Part shown: piece by piece, positions 8,601 to 16,089 of the stretch
Position numbering within the stretch: the first letter of the stretch is position 1
How the letters are laid out: each line of letters starts with the position of its first letter
From: Fodinicola acaciae
GTDB lineage: Bacteria; Actinomycetota; Actinomycetes; Mycobacteriales; HKI-0501
DNA length: 64,000 nt
Direction of reading: 5' to 3'
Assembly (NCBI RefSeq): GCF_010993745.1
Contig: NZ_WOTN01000002.1
Location: 620,001 to 684,000, forward strand
Made by a program: the position numbers and the translations under genes
The notes under the pieces: generated by a model
Seen by the model: the letters and a program-made list of their open reading frames with translations, nothing else
What the model was told of the DNA's origin: nothing
Databases searched by the model: none

Positions 8601-10002
8601 GTCGGCCCGTGACGAGGCGCCGGTGCCGCCGGCGGCCGAGACCCAGCAGATTCCTCGGCCGGCGCCAGCTGCCGCGCAGCCAGCACCCCCTCAGTCCGCG
8701 GGGCCGGCATCCGTGCCTCCCGCGTCGGCAGCTCCTCCGGCGTCCGTAGCTCCGCCGGTCGCCTCTCCTGCGTCCGCGCCGCCGTTTCCGGCGCGACCGG
8801 CGTCGACACCGCCAGCCTCGCCGTATGTCGGCCAGCCGGTGATGGGACGGCAGGCCGCCGTCCCGCCGCCGGTACGGCCGGCGTCGGCTCCGCCGGTCGC
8901 GTCTGCGGCTCCACCGTTCGGCGTACGTCCGACGACTCCGGAACCGGCAGCCGCTCAGCCGGCGGCCGGTCATCCGCCGGCCGCCGAACCGCCGCCCGCG
9001 CAGCGGCCGACAGCCGAACCGCCGGCCACACCTCCGCCGCCTGTGCAGCCAACCGCGGAGGCGGCGGACGCGCCCCCTCCTGCCGCACCGCAGCAGCCGA
9101 TCGCCCAGCCTCCGGCCAGCCAGCCTGGCGCCTCTACGGCTCCGGTGTCGCAGCCGCCGGCGGGTCAGCCTCCGATCGGTCAGCCTGCGATCGGTCAGCC
9201 CGCGGTCGCCTCGACTCCGGTGTCGCAGCCGCCGGTCGATCAGCCTGCGGCCGGCGAGCCTGGCGGCGCTACGGCTCCGACGCAGCAGCCGGCCGGTCAG
9301 TCTCCGGTCGCTCAGTCTCCGGTCGCTCAGCCCGGCGCGGTGCCCGCTCCGGCACCGTCTGAACAGCCTCCGGTCGCTGAGCCGGCCGCGCAGCCGGCGT
9401 CCGCGCCGCCGTTCGGTCCGCCGGCGTCGCTGCCGCCGTACGGCCGGCCGGCGACGCGTACGACCGGTCAGCCAGCTGACCGCACGCCTGGTGTCGCGCC
9501 TGGCTGGGGTCCACCGCCGGCGAGCCGCACGTCGTGGCCCGCCGACCAGGCCGACGAGTCGCCGGAGCCGGCGGCGGACGCGTACGAGTGGCCGGCCGAG
9601 GCCACGCCACCGGCGCACTGGGGTGAGCCGCCGACGATCCCCGGCTGGGGAGCCGAGCCGGCGCAGACCCCGGAGCCACCACCACCGTCCGGCCTGCCGT
9701 CGCGAGTCGTCGCGACACCGTCGCGTCCGGCGGGCGCGCCGAGCGCCGAGTGGGGACCGGCCAGCCAGCTGCCGTCGCGCGTACAGCGCGGACCGGCGCC
9801 GCAGAACCCGGCGGGCGGATATCCGGGTGAGCCGGCGGTGCCGGCACCGCCGGCGCGGGTCGACCAGCAGCCGGTCGCGCCATACCGGGTCGAGCCGGCG
9901 GCGCAGCCGGCGCCGTACCGCGTCGAGCCGGCCGAACCGGCGCCGTATCAGGTGCTGCCGGTGGAGGAGTCCAAGCCCTACCGGGTCGACCCGGAGGGCT
10001 GA
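5638..10002 (+). CDS. VirD4/TraG-like ATPase with giant Pro/Ala/Gln tail
   Basis: This is a 1454-residue protein. Two membrane helices near residues 8-32 and 82-105 are followed by a basic patch (RFRRRRKSRR). The ATPase domain has a Walker A-like APPRQGKD at about 183-190, a Walker B-like LTVELNEAAHIAPMP at about 434-448, and a later VMGGSGHVNDLDDISRLIG. This layout is that of type IV coupling proteins (TraG/TraD/VirD4), which pump DNA or protein substrates at the inner membrane. From about residue 600 to the end (some 850 residues) it is low-complexity, with repeats such as QPPVAQP, SAPPYA and QPAGQ. The GTG at 5638 follows GGGAAGG. No relaxase, channel protein or integrase is nearby, so conjugation is not implied. 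It may be an orphan translocase. Confidence 0.8.
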   Translation: MALDDKSEERLVWAFAGLTVLAMLAWLFGFLIWDSGQLAGLVAHGRFPASTPGDVPGVLIRIWSTLADPAQAWPVKARAGVGPAGLLYVLFAVQLVVVIAVILLIVRMVFRFRRRRKSRRLRLGFASPGEIDRLLSASAVQKKAPSVRPSMPKARPGDVGFAIGKDIRSNKQLYGSVEDVFLIVAPPRQGKDVHFCIPYTIDAPGPVLMTSTRADAFGATVSMRERVGQVWVFDPNNMTSWPNRLRWSPVRGCEEPLRALSRASAFVAGAGVSEGVTNASYWTGVATSILRCYLHAAALANRTMADVVRWSTQPTNPEPANILRWGEQQGIAAPGWAGELEQAAAADSESRGNMWNGVRRALDCFADPSVLASCSPGPDESFDVQAFLNGRNTLYVLGKEKKAGSVAPLVTALMEDIFDQARAIATRMPNSRLDPPLTVELNEAAHIAPMPNLPGYMGDSGGFSIALHVYLQSLAQARSRWSDDEAAVMWDTAAVRVVMGGSGHVNDLDDISRLIGEVDEKQKTRTRGNDGRSVSVSQQARRVLTVDELRTLEFGRAVVVARSARPVEIRLTPWWKRADAEAIKAGQQRVSAMLAEPERPTMLLPAAKPKPGLPPAGPRPESKRPAGVEHRGYRPALGGIPAYGGPQGAAPSDEPAQLPSWTDVPQIPGPEPSEPSAAAEAEVPIHERETTRLPYGQSSAAPETAAPAYRGIDSTTEWRMPRSAQRPADSAPVSAQPAEPEPASSPPYARSASGAPYDPAQQASAPPRPVSASPSAQPVSGMPYESGRPASSPPSARSASGTPYEPAQQASAPPESAVPQPASPQPASAPPYAQPSSVTPSEPASSPPYARPVSAQPAAPPATPPVAEPPAPVAPPFGQLPADRPARRVPPPVAQPPIAQPPVAQPAPPVVQPEPPVATPAPPLAGPLNQPSPPETHEPPAPPPGQPAPLFTPVIPVESGAQQSPEAATTELPPRSAEQPAPQWGPVGSARDEAPVPPAAETQQIPRPAPAAAQPAPPQSAGPASVPPASAAPPASVAPPVASPASAPPFPARPASTPPASPYVGQPVMGRQAAVPPPVRPASAPPVASAAPPFGVRPTTPEPAAAQPAAGHPPAAEPPPAQRPTAEPPATPPPPVQPTAEAADAPPPAAPQQPIAQPPASQPGASTAPVSQPPAGQPPIGQPAIGQPAVASTPVSQPPVDQPAAGEPGGATAPTQQPAGQSPVAQSPVAQPGAVPAPAPSEQPPVAEPAAQPASAPPFGPPASLPPYGRPATRTTGQPADRTPGVAPGWGPPPASRTSWPADQADESPEPAADAYEWPAEATPPAHWGEPPTIPGWGAEPAQTPEPPPPSGLPSRVVATPSRPAGAPSAEWGPASQLPSRVQRGPAPQNPAGGYPGEPAVPAPPARVDQQPVAPYRVEPAAQPAPYRVEPAEPAPYQVLPVEESKPYRVDPEG

Positions 10003-10029
10003 CCGGCGGACAGGGGTGGCGTCAGCGCG

Positions 10030-10650
10030 TCACCCCTGCTGCTCGGCCTGGACGGCACCTTCGCGGTTGATGGCGGCGTTGAGCTGCTGGCGTACGTCGT
10101 CAGGCATCCAGTGCGTCATCGCATGCGGCACGTGACCGTCGCGGCACGACGACAGCGCACCGGCGACCCGGCTGCGCGTACGTTCCAGCATGTCGTGCCA
10201 GAGCACCGGCTGGCCGGCATCGGCCGACGCGTCGTAGGCGATCTCGCGTGCCGAGAAGAGCGCGGTCAGCTCCTCGACCGCGTCGCCGTGCTGCCACCAG
10301 CACGGCAGGATCTCGCGCTGGAGGCTGTAGCGATAGACCAGGCCTTCGACGAACCGGACGAGCTTGCGCCAGGCCGTGCCGCGTTCCGGACCGGTCAGGG
10401 TGGCCCAGTCGACCGACTTGGGCGCGTCGGGTCGGTTGGCGCGCTTTTCCTCCAGCTCGTCGACGCGTTGCAGCAGCTGGTCGATGACCTCCTGCTGCAC
10501 CTCGATGGTGTTGATCAGCGCCTGATAGCCGGAACGCAGGTCCATCGGCGGCAGCGCGTCGGGGTCGAGCACCAGGCCGTTGACGCTGACCTCGGGGGGT
10601 GCGGCAACCTGCTCCACGCCGTCGGACGCGTCGCCGTCGGGGCCGGTCAT
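10030..10650 (-). CDS. DUF4913-like protein with N-terminal coiled coil
   Basis: This is a 206-residue soluble protein. A coiled coil lies at about residues 47-72 (TIEVQQEVIDQLLQRVDELE). The C-terminal half has W-rich helices and LPCWWQHGDAVEELTALFSA, which resembles the LP-CW-x-H signature of DUF4913, a family seen in actinobacterial mobile or transfer-related gene sets. The start at ATG 10650 has AGGAGGGAG upstream. It converges on the VirD4-like gene with only 27 bp between stops. Assignment to DUF4913 is from memory of the pattern and needs a profile search. Confidence 0.6.
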   Translation of the reverse strand: MTGPDGDASDGVEQVAAPPEVSVNGLVLDPDALPPMDLRSGYQALINTIEVQQEVIDQLLQRVDELEEKRANRPDAPKSVDWATLTGPERGTAWRKLVRFVEGLVYRYSLQREILPCWWQHGDAVEELTALFSAREIAYDASADAGQPVLWHDMLERTRSRVAGALSSCRDGHVPHAMTHWMPDDVRQQLNAAINREGAVQAEQQG

Positions 10651-10758
10651 CGCACTCCCTCCTGCAGCCGGCGATCTTCACGGATGGTAGCCGACGCGGC
10701 CGACGGTCGTACGAACAAAGTCCGCCTTATGCCAACGAGATCGTGGCGCGCTGATCGC

Positions 10759-11205
10759 TCACTGTGACGTCCCCAGGTAGTCACCCCAGCCACCCTGGAT
10801 CATCGTCTGGAACAGCCAGCGGCCGTCGCGCCGGACGAGTACGTCGGCATAGCGCACGCGCTGGACCTGGTCGCCGGTGGTGAAGGTGGCGTTGGTGATG
10901 ACGACGACCAGGTTGCCGGTGAGGAAGATCGGCTCGCGGGTCGAGTCCATCGTCGTGCCGCCGGCGATGACCTGCGACATCGTGGCCAGGTATGTCTCGC
11001 GGTCCCACTGGGCGGCCGATCCGTTGCCGGACGGCCCGTCGCTGACCACGTTCAGGGGAAACATCGCCACGTCGGCGCTGGCCGCCGCGTCGCCACGCGC
11101 GGCCATCTTGTCGTAGTCGGCAAACCACGCCTCGACGCTCGCGATGTCCTCCGCCGACGGTGTGAAAGCCGCGCTGTCGGTGACCTGTTCTGGAAGCTCT
11201 GCCAC
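10759..11205 (-). CDS. SnoaL/NTF2-like protein
   Basis: This 148-residue protein starts MAELPEQVTDSAAFTPSAED. The pattern SVEAWFADYDKMAARGDAAA...MFPLNVVSD, then YLATMSQV, LVVVITNATFTTGDQ and ADVLVRRDGRWLFQTMIQ fits the cone-shaped alpha+beta barrel of the SnoaL-like/nuclear transport factor 2 family, often ketosteroid isomerase-like or ligand-binding. The GTG at 11205 is preceded by GGGGA. It is transcribed away from the SRPBCC-marR operon across a 112-bp region with two palindromes, so regulation by that MarR protein is plausible. The substrate is unknown. Confidence 0.7.
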   Translation of the reverse strand: MAELPEQVTDSAAFTPSAEDIASVEAWFADYDKMAARGDAAASADVAMFPLNVVSDGPSGNGSAAQWDRETYLATMSQVIAGGTTMDSTREPIFLTGNLVVVITNATFTTGDQVQRVRYADVLVRRDGRWLFQTMIQGGWGDYLGTSQ

Positions 11206-11213
11206 GTGTCCCC

Positions 11214-11238
11214 AATCTCTGTACGTTGTACGGAGATT
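11214..11238. promoter_or_regulatory. Palindrome upstream of the SnoaL-like gene, operator candidate
   Basis: AATCTCTGTAC-gtt-GTACGGAGATT is a 25-bp palindrome with one mismatched pair. It begins 9 bp upstream of the GTG at 11205, where a repressor would block initiation. The nearby MarR protein is the obvious candidate binder, but this is inferred. Confidence 0.45.
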
Positions 11239-11270
11239 ATAGACAGACTTTCCCTGGACCGTAAAGGCAG

Positions 11271-11305
11271 ATAACCTATGCACAGATAATCTATGTAGAG
11301 GTTAT
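11271..11305. promoter_or_regulatory. Operator candidate upstream of SRPBCC-marR
   Basis: ATAACCT at 11271 and AGGTTAT at 11299 form an inverted repeat. The interval also holds 12-bp direct repeats AGATAACCTATG (11269) and AGATAATCTATG (11284) spaced 15 bp apart. The region is AT-rich in a GC-rich genome and lies just before the ribosome site of the SRPBCC gene. This fits autoregulation by the MarR protein encoded two genes down. Confidence 0.5.
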
Positions 11306-11317
11306 ATGGAGGACGCG

Positions 11318-11701
11318 ATGTGGACGTACGAGCACAGTGTCGAGACGACCGCGCAGCCGGCGGCGATCTGGCGGCTGTGGGCCGACGTGGCGCACTGGGG
11401 TGACTGGAACGCGGAGATCGAGGCGGTCGAGATCCACGGACCGTTCGCCGAAGGCACCGAGATCGTCATGACGCCGCCCGGCATCCGGCTCACCCTCGCC
11501 GAGGTGGTCGAGAACGACCGCTTCGTCGACGAGGCGCGCGTCGACGGGATGGTGATCCGCACGATGCACCGGATCGGCGACGGCAGGGTCACGTATCGGA
11601 TGGAGATCAGCGGACCGGCCGGTGCGCAGGTGGGGCCGCAGATCACCGCCGACTGGCCACAGACGATGGCGGCACTGGTGAAGCTCGCGGAGAACGGATG
11701 A
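11318..11701 (+). CDS. SRPBCC (START-like) domain protein
   Basis: This is a 127-residue protein. The N-terminus WTYEHSVETTAQPAAIWRLW followed by ADVAHWGDWNAEIEAVEI is the classic start of polyketide cyclase/SRPBCC proteins, which hold a hydrophobic ligand in a helix-grip fold. ATG 11318 is preferred over ATG 11306 because GGAGG lies 5 nt before it. The stop overlaps the start of the MarR gene as ATGA, so both are coupled. A likely role is handling of the small molecule sensed by the MarR regulator; the ligand is unknown. Confidence 0.8.
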   Translation: MWTYEHSVETTAQPAAIWRLWADVAHWGDWNAEIEAVEIHGPFAEGTEIVMTPPGIRLTLAEVVENDRFVDEARVDGMVIRTMHRIGDGRVTYRMEISGPAGAQVGPQITADWPQTMAALVKLAENG

Positions 11702-12117
11702 CGCTCAAGCCGGGTGAGAGCCCTGGTTTCCTGCTCTGGCACGTCACGCTGCGCTGGCAGCGCCAGGTGGTCGCCGCGCTGGCCCCGCTCGGTCTGACGC
11801 ATGTCCAGTTCGTGCTGCTGGCCTGCACGTGGTGGCTCAACGAGAGCGGTGAGCATCCCAACCAGCTGGCGGTGGCGACGCAGGCGGGCACGGATCCGAA
11901 GATGACCTCGCAGGTCGTCCGTACGCTGGTCGACAAGGGCCTGGTGGAGCGCGAGATCGACCCCGCCGACACGCGCGCCAAGCGGCTGCGGGTCACCCCG
12001 CGCGGAGCCGAGCTCGCACCGCGGGCGATCGCGGTCGTCGAGCAGGTCGACGCCGAGTTCTTCCGAGGCGTACGCGCCAAGGACGCACTCGACCTGCTGA
12101 CGACGCTTGCTCGCTGA
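11698..12117 (+). CDS. MarR-family transcriptional regulator
   Basis: This is a 139-residue winged-helix protein. The recognition region is HPNQLAVATQAGTDPKMTSQVVRTLVDKGLVERE, followed by the wing DPADTRAKRLRVTPRG typical of MarR, at about residues 55-105. It is the second gene of a coupled pair with the SRPBCC protein. MarR proteins bind palindromes as dimers and are released by small ligands. Two palindromic candidates lie in the divergent promoter at 11214-11305. It is probably an autorepressor that also controls the SnoaL-like gene. Confidence 0.88.
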   Translation: MTLKPGESPGFLLWHVTLRWQRQVVAALAPLGLTHVQFVLLACTWWLNESGEHPNQLAVATQAGTDPKMTSQVVRTLVDKGLVEREIDPADTRAKRLRVTPRGAELAPRAIAVVEQVDAEFFRGVRAKDALDLLTTLAR

Positions 12118-12135
12118 AACTGTCGGTGGCTGCTG

Positions 12136-12200
12136 GAAGAATAAATTCAGGGGACCTCGTTCCCCCGGGGCCCCTGGAGGCCCCCCGAAATCAATTCTTC
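12136..12200 (+). terminator. Large GC-rich hairpin after marR
   Basis: GAAGAAT at 12136 pairs with ATTCTTC at 12194, and GGGG/CCCC runs between them pair inside, with a self-complementary GGGGCCCC core. It lies 19 bp after the marR stop and probably ends that operon. No T-run is present. Confidence 0.4.
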
Positions 12201-12236
12201 GCTTCGGGGCCGACAGTATCGCCGCGGACCACCGCC

Positions 12237-12267
12237 GGACGCACGCATGGTGGCCATGCGTGCGTCC
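12237..12267. terminator. Hairpin of the GCATGG-CCATGC family, copy H1
   Basis: GGACGCACGCATGG-tgg-CCATGCGTGCGTCC is a perfect 14-bp-arm hairpin between convergent genes. The same core recurs at 18854, 32566 and 60005. It probably acts as a bidirectional terminator. Confidence 0.6.
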
Positions 12268-12271
12268 CGGA

Positions 12272-13018
12272 TCAGGACGGGATGTCGGCCTCGGTTGGCA
12301 TCAGTGAGATCAGCGTGCGCCAGACCGCGCTCGGTGTGGTCGGCCAGACGACCGAGACGCCGACGGTCGGTTCGGTGATCCACAGGCCGGCGGCGGTGTC
12401 GAGTACGCGGATGCCGCGACCGCCTGGCGAGCCGTCCGGCGCGGTCCACTCGATCCGTACGCGCCAGCGGTGGCTCAGCCCGGAGCCCAGCGCCCGCGCG
12501 GCCTCGGCGGTGAGCTCGCGTTCGCCCTCTGGGGTCTCGGCGATCAGCGCGTCGACGGCCGTCGCGCGGACCGACTCGTCCGCCGACAGCAGCTCGTCCA
12601 GCAGCGTGTTGCGGACCTGCAGCGGCATGGTCGCGGTCCGCGGCCGCGGACCGAGCCGCACGACGCGAGCCAGCGCGGCCGGCAGGAACGTCGGATGTAC
12701 GGTCACGAACTCGTGCAGCTCGTCCGGCAGGTCGAGCAGCAGCGCGGCGGCGTCGTCGCAGACCCAGCCGCGACCCGACTCCACGTTCCGGCCGGCGTCC
12801 TCGATGGTGATCTCGACGGTGCACAGCGGCTCGCCGACCGCGACCAGGCCAGGCATCAGCAGCTCGTGTGGCCGGCCGCGTACGATCACGCCGGCCGCGC
12901 GCAGCGGCTCCAGCGCCGCCGGCGTGGTGTCGTGACCGGTCACCCAGCCGGACAGCACGTCGAAAGAGCCCGCGTCCAGCCGCAGCCGCCCAGAGGTGGC
13001 GTCGAACAGCACCGGCAT
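12272..13018 (-). CDS. Unknown protein, third gene of operon (weak EspG resemblance)
   Basis: This 248-residue soluble protein starts MPVLFDATSGRLRLDAGSFD. The ATG overlaps the upstream stop as ATGA. The central part (ELHEFVTVHPTFLPAALARV) and the late segment RGIRVLDTAAGLWI recall, weakly, the ESX secretion-associated EspG fold, in which a DTxxGRY-like strand lies near the C-terminus. No WXG100, EccC or PE/PPE gene is near, so this is only a hint. It ends 5 bp from the H1 hairpin. Confidence 0.6.
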   Translation of the reverse strand: MPVLFDATSGRLRLDAGSFDVLSGWVTGHDTTPAALEPLRAAGVIVRGRPHELLMPGLVAVGEPLCTVEITIEDAGRNVESGRGWVCDDAAALLLDLPDELHEFVTVHPTFLPAALARVVRLGPRPRTATMPLQVRNTLLDELLSADESVRATAVDALIAETPEGERELTAEAARALGSGLSHRWRVRIEWTAPDGSPGGRGIRVLDTAAGLWITEPTVGVSVVWPTTPSAVWRTLISLMPTEADIPS

Positions 13019-13491
13019 CAGTCGTCCTCCCCGTCGAAGCGAACGCTGGTCGCGACATCGGTGAAGAAGTCGGCGCGGTACGCGTACTCCATCGTGCCGA
13101 CCGACCCGGTCAGCGTGAACCCGCGCCCGGAGCGCAGAAACATCCACTGAGCCATCGTCACCGCGCCCTGGTCGGGCACCAGGTGGTGCGCCAGCCGATA
13201 CATCGCCGGCCGGCCGCCGATCTCCACCTCGTCCAGGTCGATCAGCAGGAAGTCCGGCATCGCCTCGCGCATCATCGTCTCGGCGCCGGCCTGCCAACCA
13301 CCGAGGTCGAGGCCCTCCGGCACCACGTCGACGCTGACCACCAGGTTGCAGCGGAAGACGCCGTCGCGGTCCGGCTCCAGCGCCACCAGCGCCACACCTG
13401 GCTGCGGATCCTCCACCAGGTCCCAGTTTTCCGGAAGTTTCAAGGAAAACTCGTTGGTCGGATGGTGATAGGTCACCAGCGTCTCGGTCAC
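13018..13491 (-). CDS. Small protein resembling DUF1795/DcrB-like fold
   Basis: This 157-residue protein starts MTETLVTYHHPTNEFSLKLP. The opening ...EFSLKLPENWDLVEDPQPGVALVALEPDRDGVFRCNLVVSVD and the later TMAQWMFLRSGRGFTLTGSV resemble the PsbP/DUF1795 fold seen in small lipoproteins and type VII-associated proteins, but there is no signal peptide here. The GTG overlaps the stop of the upstream membrane protein gene as GTGA, and its own stop overlaps the next start. The three genes are therefore one tightly coupled operon. Function is unknown. Confidence 0.55.
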   Translation of the reverse strand: MTETLVTYHHPTNEFSLKLPENWDLVEDPQPGVALVALEPDRDGVFRCNLVVSVDVVPEGLDLGGWQAGAETMMREAMPDFLLIDLDEVEIGGRPAMYRLAHHLVPDQGAVTMAQWMFLRSGRGFTLTGSVGTMEYAYRADFFTDVATSVRFDGEDD

Positions 13492-14309
13492 CGCGCAAGC
13501 CTCATCGTCGACTGGATGGTGGTGGCGGCCTGGTTCGCCTTTCCGAACGCCACCTCGAAAACATAGCTGTCCGCGGCCGTGTCGATCACCAGCCGGCGAA
13601 ACGGCGAGCGATGGAGCACACCGCGCCGTGGCCGGCCGTCAGCTCCAGCGCGTGCCGGCACGACGCGTACGCCGGTGACGGCCGCCGACGGCAACACCAG
13701 CACGGTCGGATCCTCGCGCAGGCTGTCCTCCGTACGATCGGCGGCGAACACGACACCTTCAGCGAAGACCTCGACCCGGCCGGACACCGTGCCGCGCCTG
13801 GCCAGCGCGTGGTCACGCTCGGCGCGGTCCGGGTCGCGCACGTATCCACCGTCGTACGCGGCGACCGCCTGCGCCTTGGCGCCGAACCGTTCGGTCACCG
13901 CGCGCCGGGCCGCCTGCTGGCTGTCGACGCCGCGTCCGCCGACCAGGCTCGCACGTACGGCGGTGACCGGGTCGTCCAGATCCGAGTGCCGCCGCGACGC
14001 CGGCATCCGCCGATACCAGCGCGGCCCCCACCACCGCGGCTTGAAGACCAGATAGATCATCCCCATCCCGAACACCGCGAAGGCGACCAGGATGAGTGGC
14101 GCGGCGAAGCCGACGGCCGGCTCCGGCAGCATCGCGGCCACGCCGCTGGCGAACAGCACCAGGCCGAGACCGGGGAACAGGCCGAGGATCATCGAGTCCC
14201 AGCTGGTCCGCCGGCTCCACCGACGCGCGCGCGTTGAGCGGCCGGCCCAGCACCAGCCGGTGTACGCGAGCAGCGCCACACCGGCCAGTGCGATCCAGAA
14301 ACCGGCCAT
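13488..14309 (-). CDS. Membrane protein, first gene of three-gene operon
   Basis: This is a 273-residue protein. Three hydrophobic segments at about residues 5-20, 40-62 and 68-90 are followed by a Trp-rich juxtamembrane stretch (PRWWGPRWYRRMPASRRH). A cytosolic domain of about 170 residues has a PH-like beta-rich tail (RVEVFAEGVVFAADRTEDS...FRRLVIDTAADSYVFEVAFG). It is coupled to the next two genes by GTGA and ATGA overlaps. No family was recognised with confidence. It may anchor the other two products to the membrane. Confidence 0.6.
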   Translation of the reverse strand: MAGFWIALAGVALLAYTGWCWAGRSTRARRWSRRTSWDSMILGLFPGLGLVLFASGVAAMLPEPAVGFAAPLILVAFAVFGMGMIYLVFKPRWWGPRWYRRMPASRRHSDLDDPVTAVRASLVGGRGVDSQQAARRAVTERFGAKAQAVAAYDGGYVRDPDRAERDHALARRGTVSGRVEVFAEGVVFAADRTEDSLREDPTVLVLPSAAVTGVRVVPARAGADGRPRRGVLHRSPFRRLVIDTAADSYVFEVAFGKANQAATTIQSTMRLAR

Positions 14310-14346
14310 GCCGCCATTGAACCAGCGGCGTACAAACCGGACCGCT

Positions 14347-16089
14347 CTACTCAGCGTCCTGCCAGGAACGCCAGAGGGCCGCGTACGAGCCGCCGGCGGC
14401 GATCAACTCCCGGTGGCTGCCGATCTCGCTGATCCGGCCGTCCTCCACGACCGCGACCCGGTCGGCGTCGTGCGCGGTCTGCAGCCGGTGCGCGATGGCG
14501 ACGACCGTGCGGCCGCGCATGACCGCAGCCAGCGACTGTTCCAGGTGCCGCGCCGCGGTCGGGTCCATCAGCGACGTCGCCTCGTCCAGCACCAGCGTGT
14601 GCGGGTCGGCGAGCACCAGCCGCGCCAGCGCGAGCTGCTGCGCCTGTCCGGGCTCCAGCGTCTGCTCACCGGAGCCGACCGTCGTCCGGATGCCGTCTGG
14701 CAGTGCGTCGACCCAGGTGTCGGCGTCGACGGCGCGCAGGGCACTCCGCAGCTCGTCGTCGGTCGCCTCCGGCGCGGCCAGCCGTAGGTTGTCCGCGACC
14801 GTACCGACGAACACGTGATGTTCCTGCGTCACCAACGCGACGTGTGCGCGCAGCCGGTCCGGTGGCAGGTCGGCGATCGGTACGCCGCCGACGGTCACCT
14901 CGCCGGAGCGCGGTCGTGCGATGCCGGCCAGCAGCCGGCCGATGGTGGACTTGCCGGCGCCGCTCGGACCGACCACGGCGAGCCGTTCGCCGGGCCGCAG
15001 GTCGAGATCGACGCCGTGCAACACGTCACGGCCGGAGTCGTACGCGAAATGTACGGCGGAGAGCCGGATCCGCTCGTTGGTTGGCTCGGGACCGCCGACG
15101 GCTCGCGGCGCGCGCGACTGTGCGACGCCGACCAGCCGCGCCAGCGAAGCCGCACCGACCTGCACCTCGTCGAGCCAGGAGATCAGCCGGTCGAGCGGGT
15201 CGGCCAGCGCGATCACGTACAACGTCACCGCGGTCACCGCGCCGAGGCTGGCCAGGCCCCGCGCGTACAGCCAACCGCCCCAGGCCAGTGCGATGACGAC
15301 CGGCGCGAGGAAGGTGAGCTCGACCGCCGGATAGAAGCGGGTGCGCAGGCCGAGCGTGTATTTCTCGATGTCGAAAGCGTTTCGGATGTCCTTCTCGGAG
15401 CGGCGGATCCGCCGGCGGTCGAGCCGCAGCTCCTCGACCGTACGCGCGCCGTCGACGGTTTCGTGGACTCCGGCCAGAAGCCTGGCGTAGAGCTCGCGTT
15501 CTTTGAGATATGCCGACGGAGCGCGCTTCAGATACCACCGCGTGGAGACCGACAGCAGCGGCAGCACCAACAGGCACGGCAACAGAATGTGCCAGCCGGC
15601 CAACGCGGCGGCCGCCACGGTGAGGACCGTCGTCACGGCCGCGACCATCACCTCGGGCACACCCCACCGGATCACTCGGTTGAGCGACCCGACATCGGTG
15701 GTCGCGCGGGTCAGCAGGTCACCGGAGCCGGCTTTCTCCACAGTGGACAGTGGCAGCTCGGTGACCCGCTCGACGAACTCCTCTCGCAGCTCCGCCAACA
15801 CCTTTTCCCCCAGTGACGAGGAAAAATAGGTCGCGAAGCGGACGAGTGCGGTCTGCGTCAGCAGAAACGCGGCACCCAGCAGCGCGATGAGGTCGATGCC
15901 GATCTGCGTGATGCCGGTGCTGACACCGTCGACCAGCGCGCCGAGCAGCCGTGGCCCGGCCAGCCCGGCGATCGCGGCCAGGGCGTGCAGGGCCAGCATG
16001 CCGGCGATCGCCCGCGGATGGCGGCGAAACAGTCCGGCCGCGTACCGCCGAGTGTCCACAGTGGACGCGACCGGCAGGATGTGGCTCAT
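14347..16089 (-). CDS. ABC exporter half with catalytic ATPase domain
   Basis: This 580-residue protein has six membrane helices (about residues 25-300) and a nucleotide-binding domain. Walker A is GPSGAGKST (about 370) and Walker B is TLVLDEATS with the catalytic Glu (about 500). The H-loop AIAHRL is at about 536. The signature is degenerate: LEPGQ instead of LSGGQ (about 480). Its start overlaps the stop of the partner half as ATGA. Because the partner has an intact FSGGQ but no Walker A, the two must form a heterodimer with one working site. The substrate is unknown; lipids, peptides and drugs are family options. Confidence 0.88.
   Translation of the reverse strand: MSHILPVASTVDTRRYAAGLFRRHPRAIAGMLALHALAAIAGLAGPRLLGALVDGVSTGITQIGIDLIALLGAAFLLTQTALVRFATYFSSSLGEKVLAELREEFVERVTELPLSTVEKAGSGDLLTRATTDVGSLNRVIRWGVPEVMVAAVTTVLTVAAAALAGWHILLPCLLVLPLLSVSTRWYLKRAPSAYLKERELYARLLAGVHETVDGARTVEELRLDRRRIRRSEKDIRNAFDIEKYTLGLRTRFYPAVELTFLAPVVIALAWGGWLYARGLASLGAVTAVTLYVIALADPLDRLISWLDEVQVGAASLARLVGVAQSRAPRAVGGPEPTNERIRLSAVHFAYDSGRDVLHGVDLDLRPGERLAVVGPSGAGKSTIGRLLAGIARPRSGEVTVGGVPIADLPPDRLRAHVALVTQEHHVFVGTVADNLRLAAPEATDDELRSALRAVDADTWVDALPDGIRTTVGSGEQTLEPGQAQQLALARLVLADPHTLVLDEATSLMDPTAARHLEQSLAAVMRGRTVVAIAHRLQTAHDADRVAVVEDGRISEIGSHRELIAAGGSYAALWRSWQDAE

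Noticed and set aside
5494-9618. A 1374-residue minus-strand open frame opposite the VirD4-like gene
   Set aside because: It is Arg-rich shadow sequence caused by the biased codons of the Pro/Ala tail, with no domain pattern.
5638-10650. Integrative conjugative element
   Set aside because: No integrase, relaxase, attachment repeats or tRNA gene was seen; neighbours are chromosomal-type genes of the same base use.
12272-14309. Type VII secretion locus
   Set aside because: Only weak EspG-like resemblance in one protein; there are no WXG100, EccB/C/D or mycosin genes.
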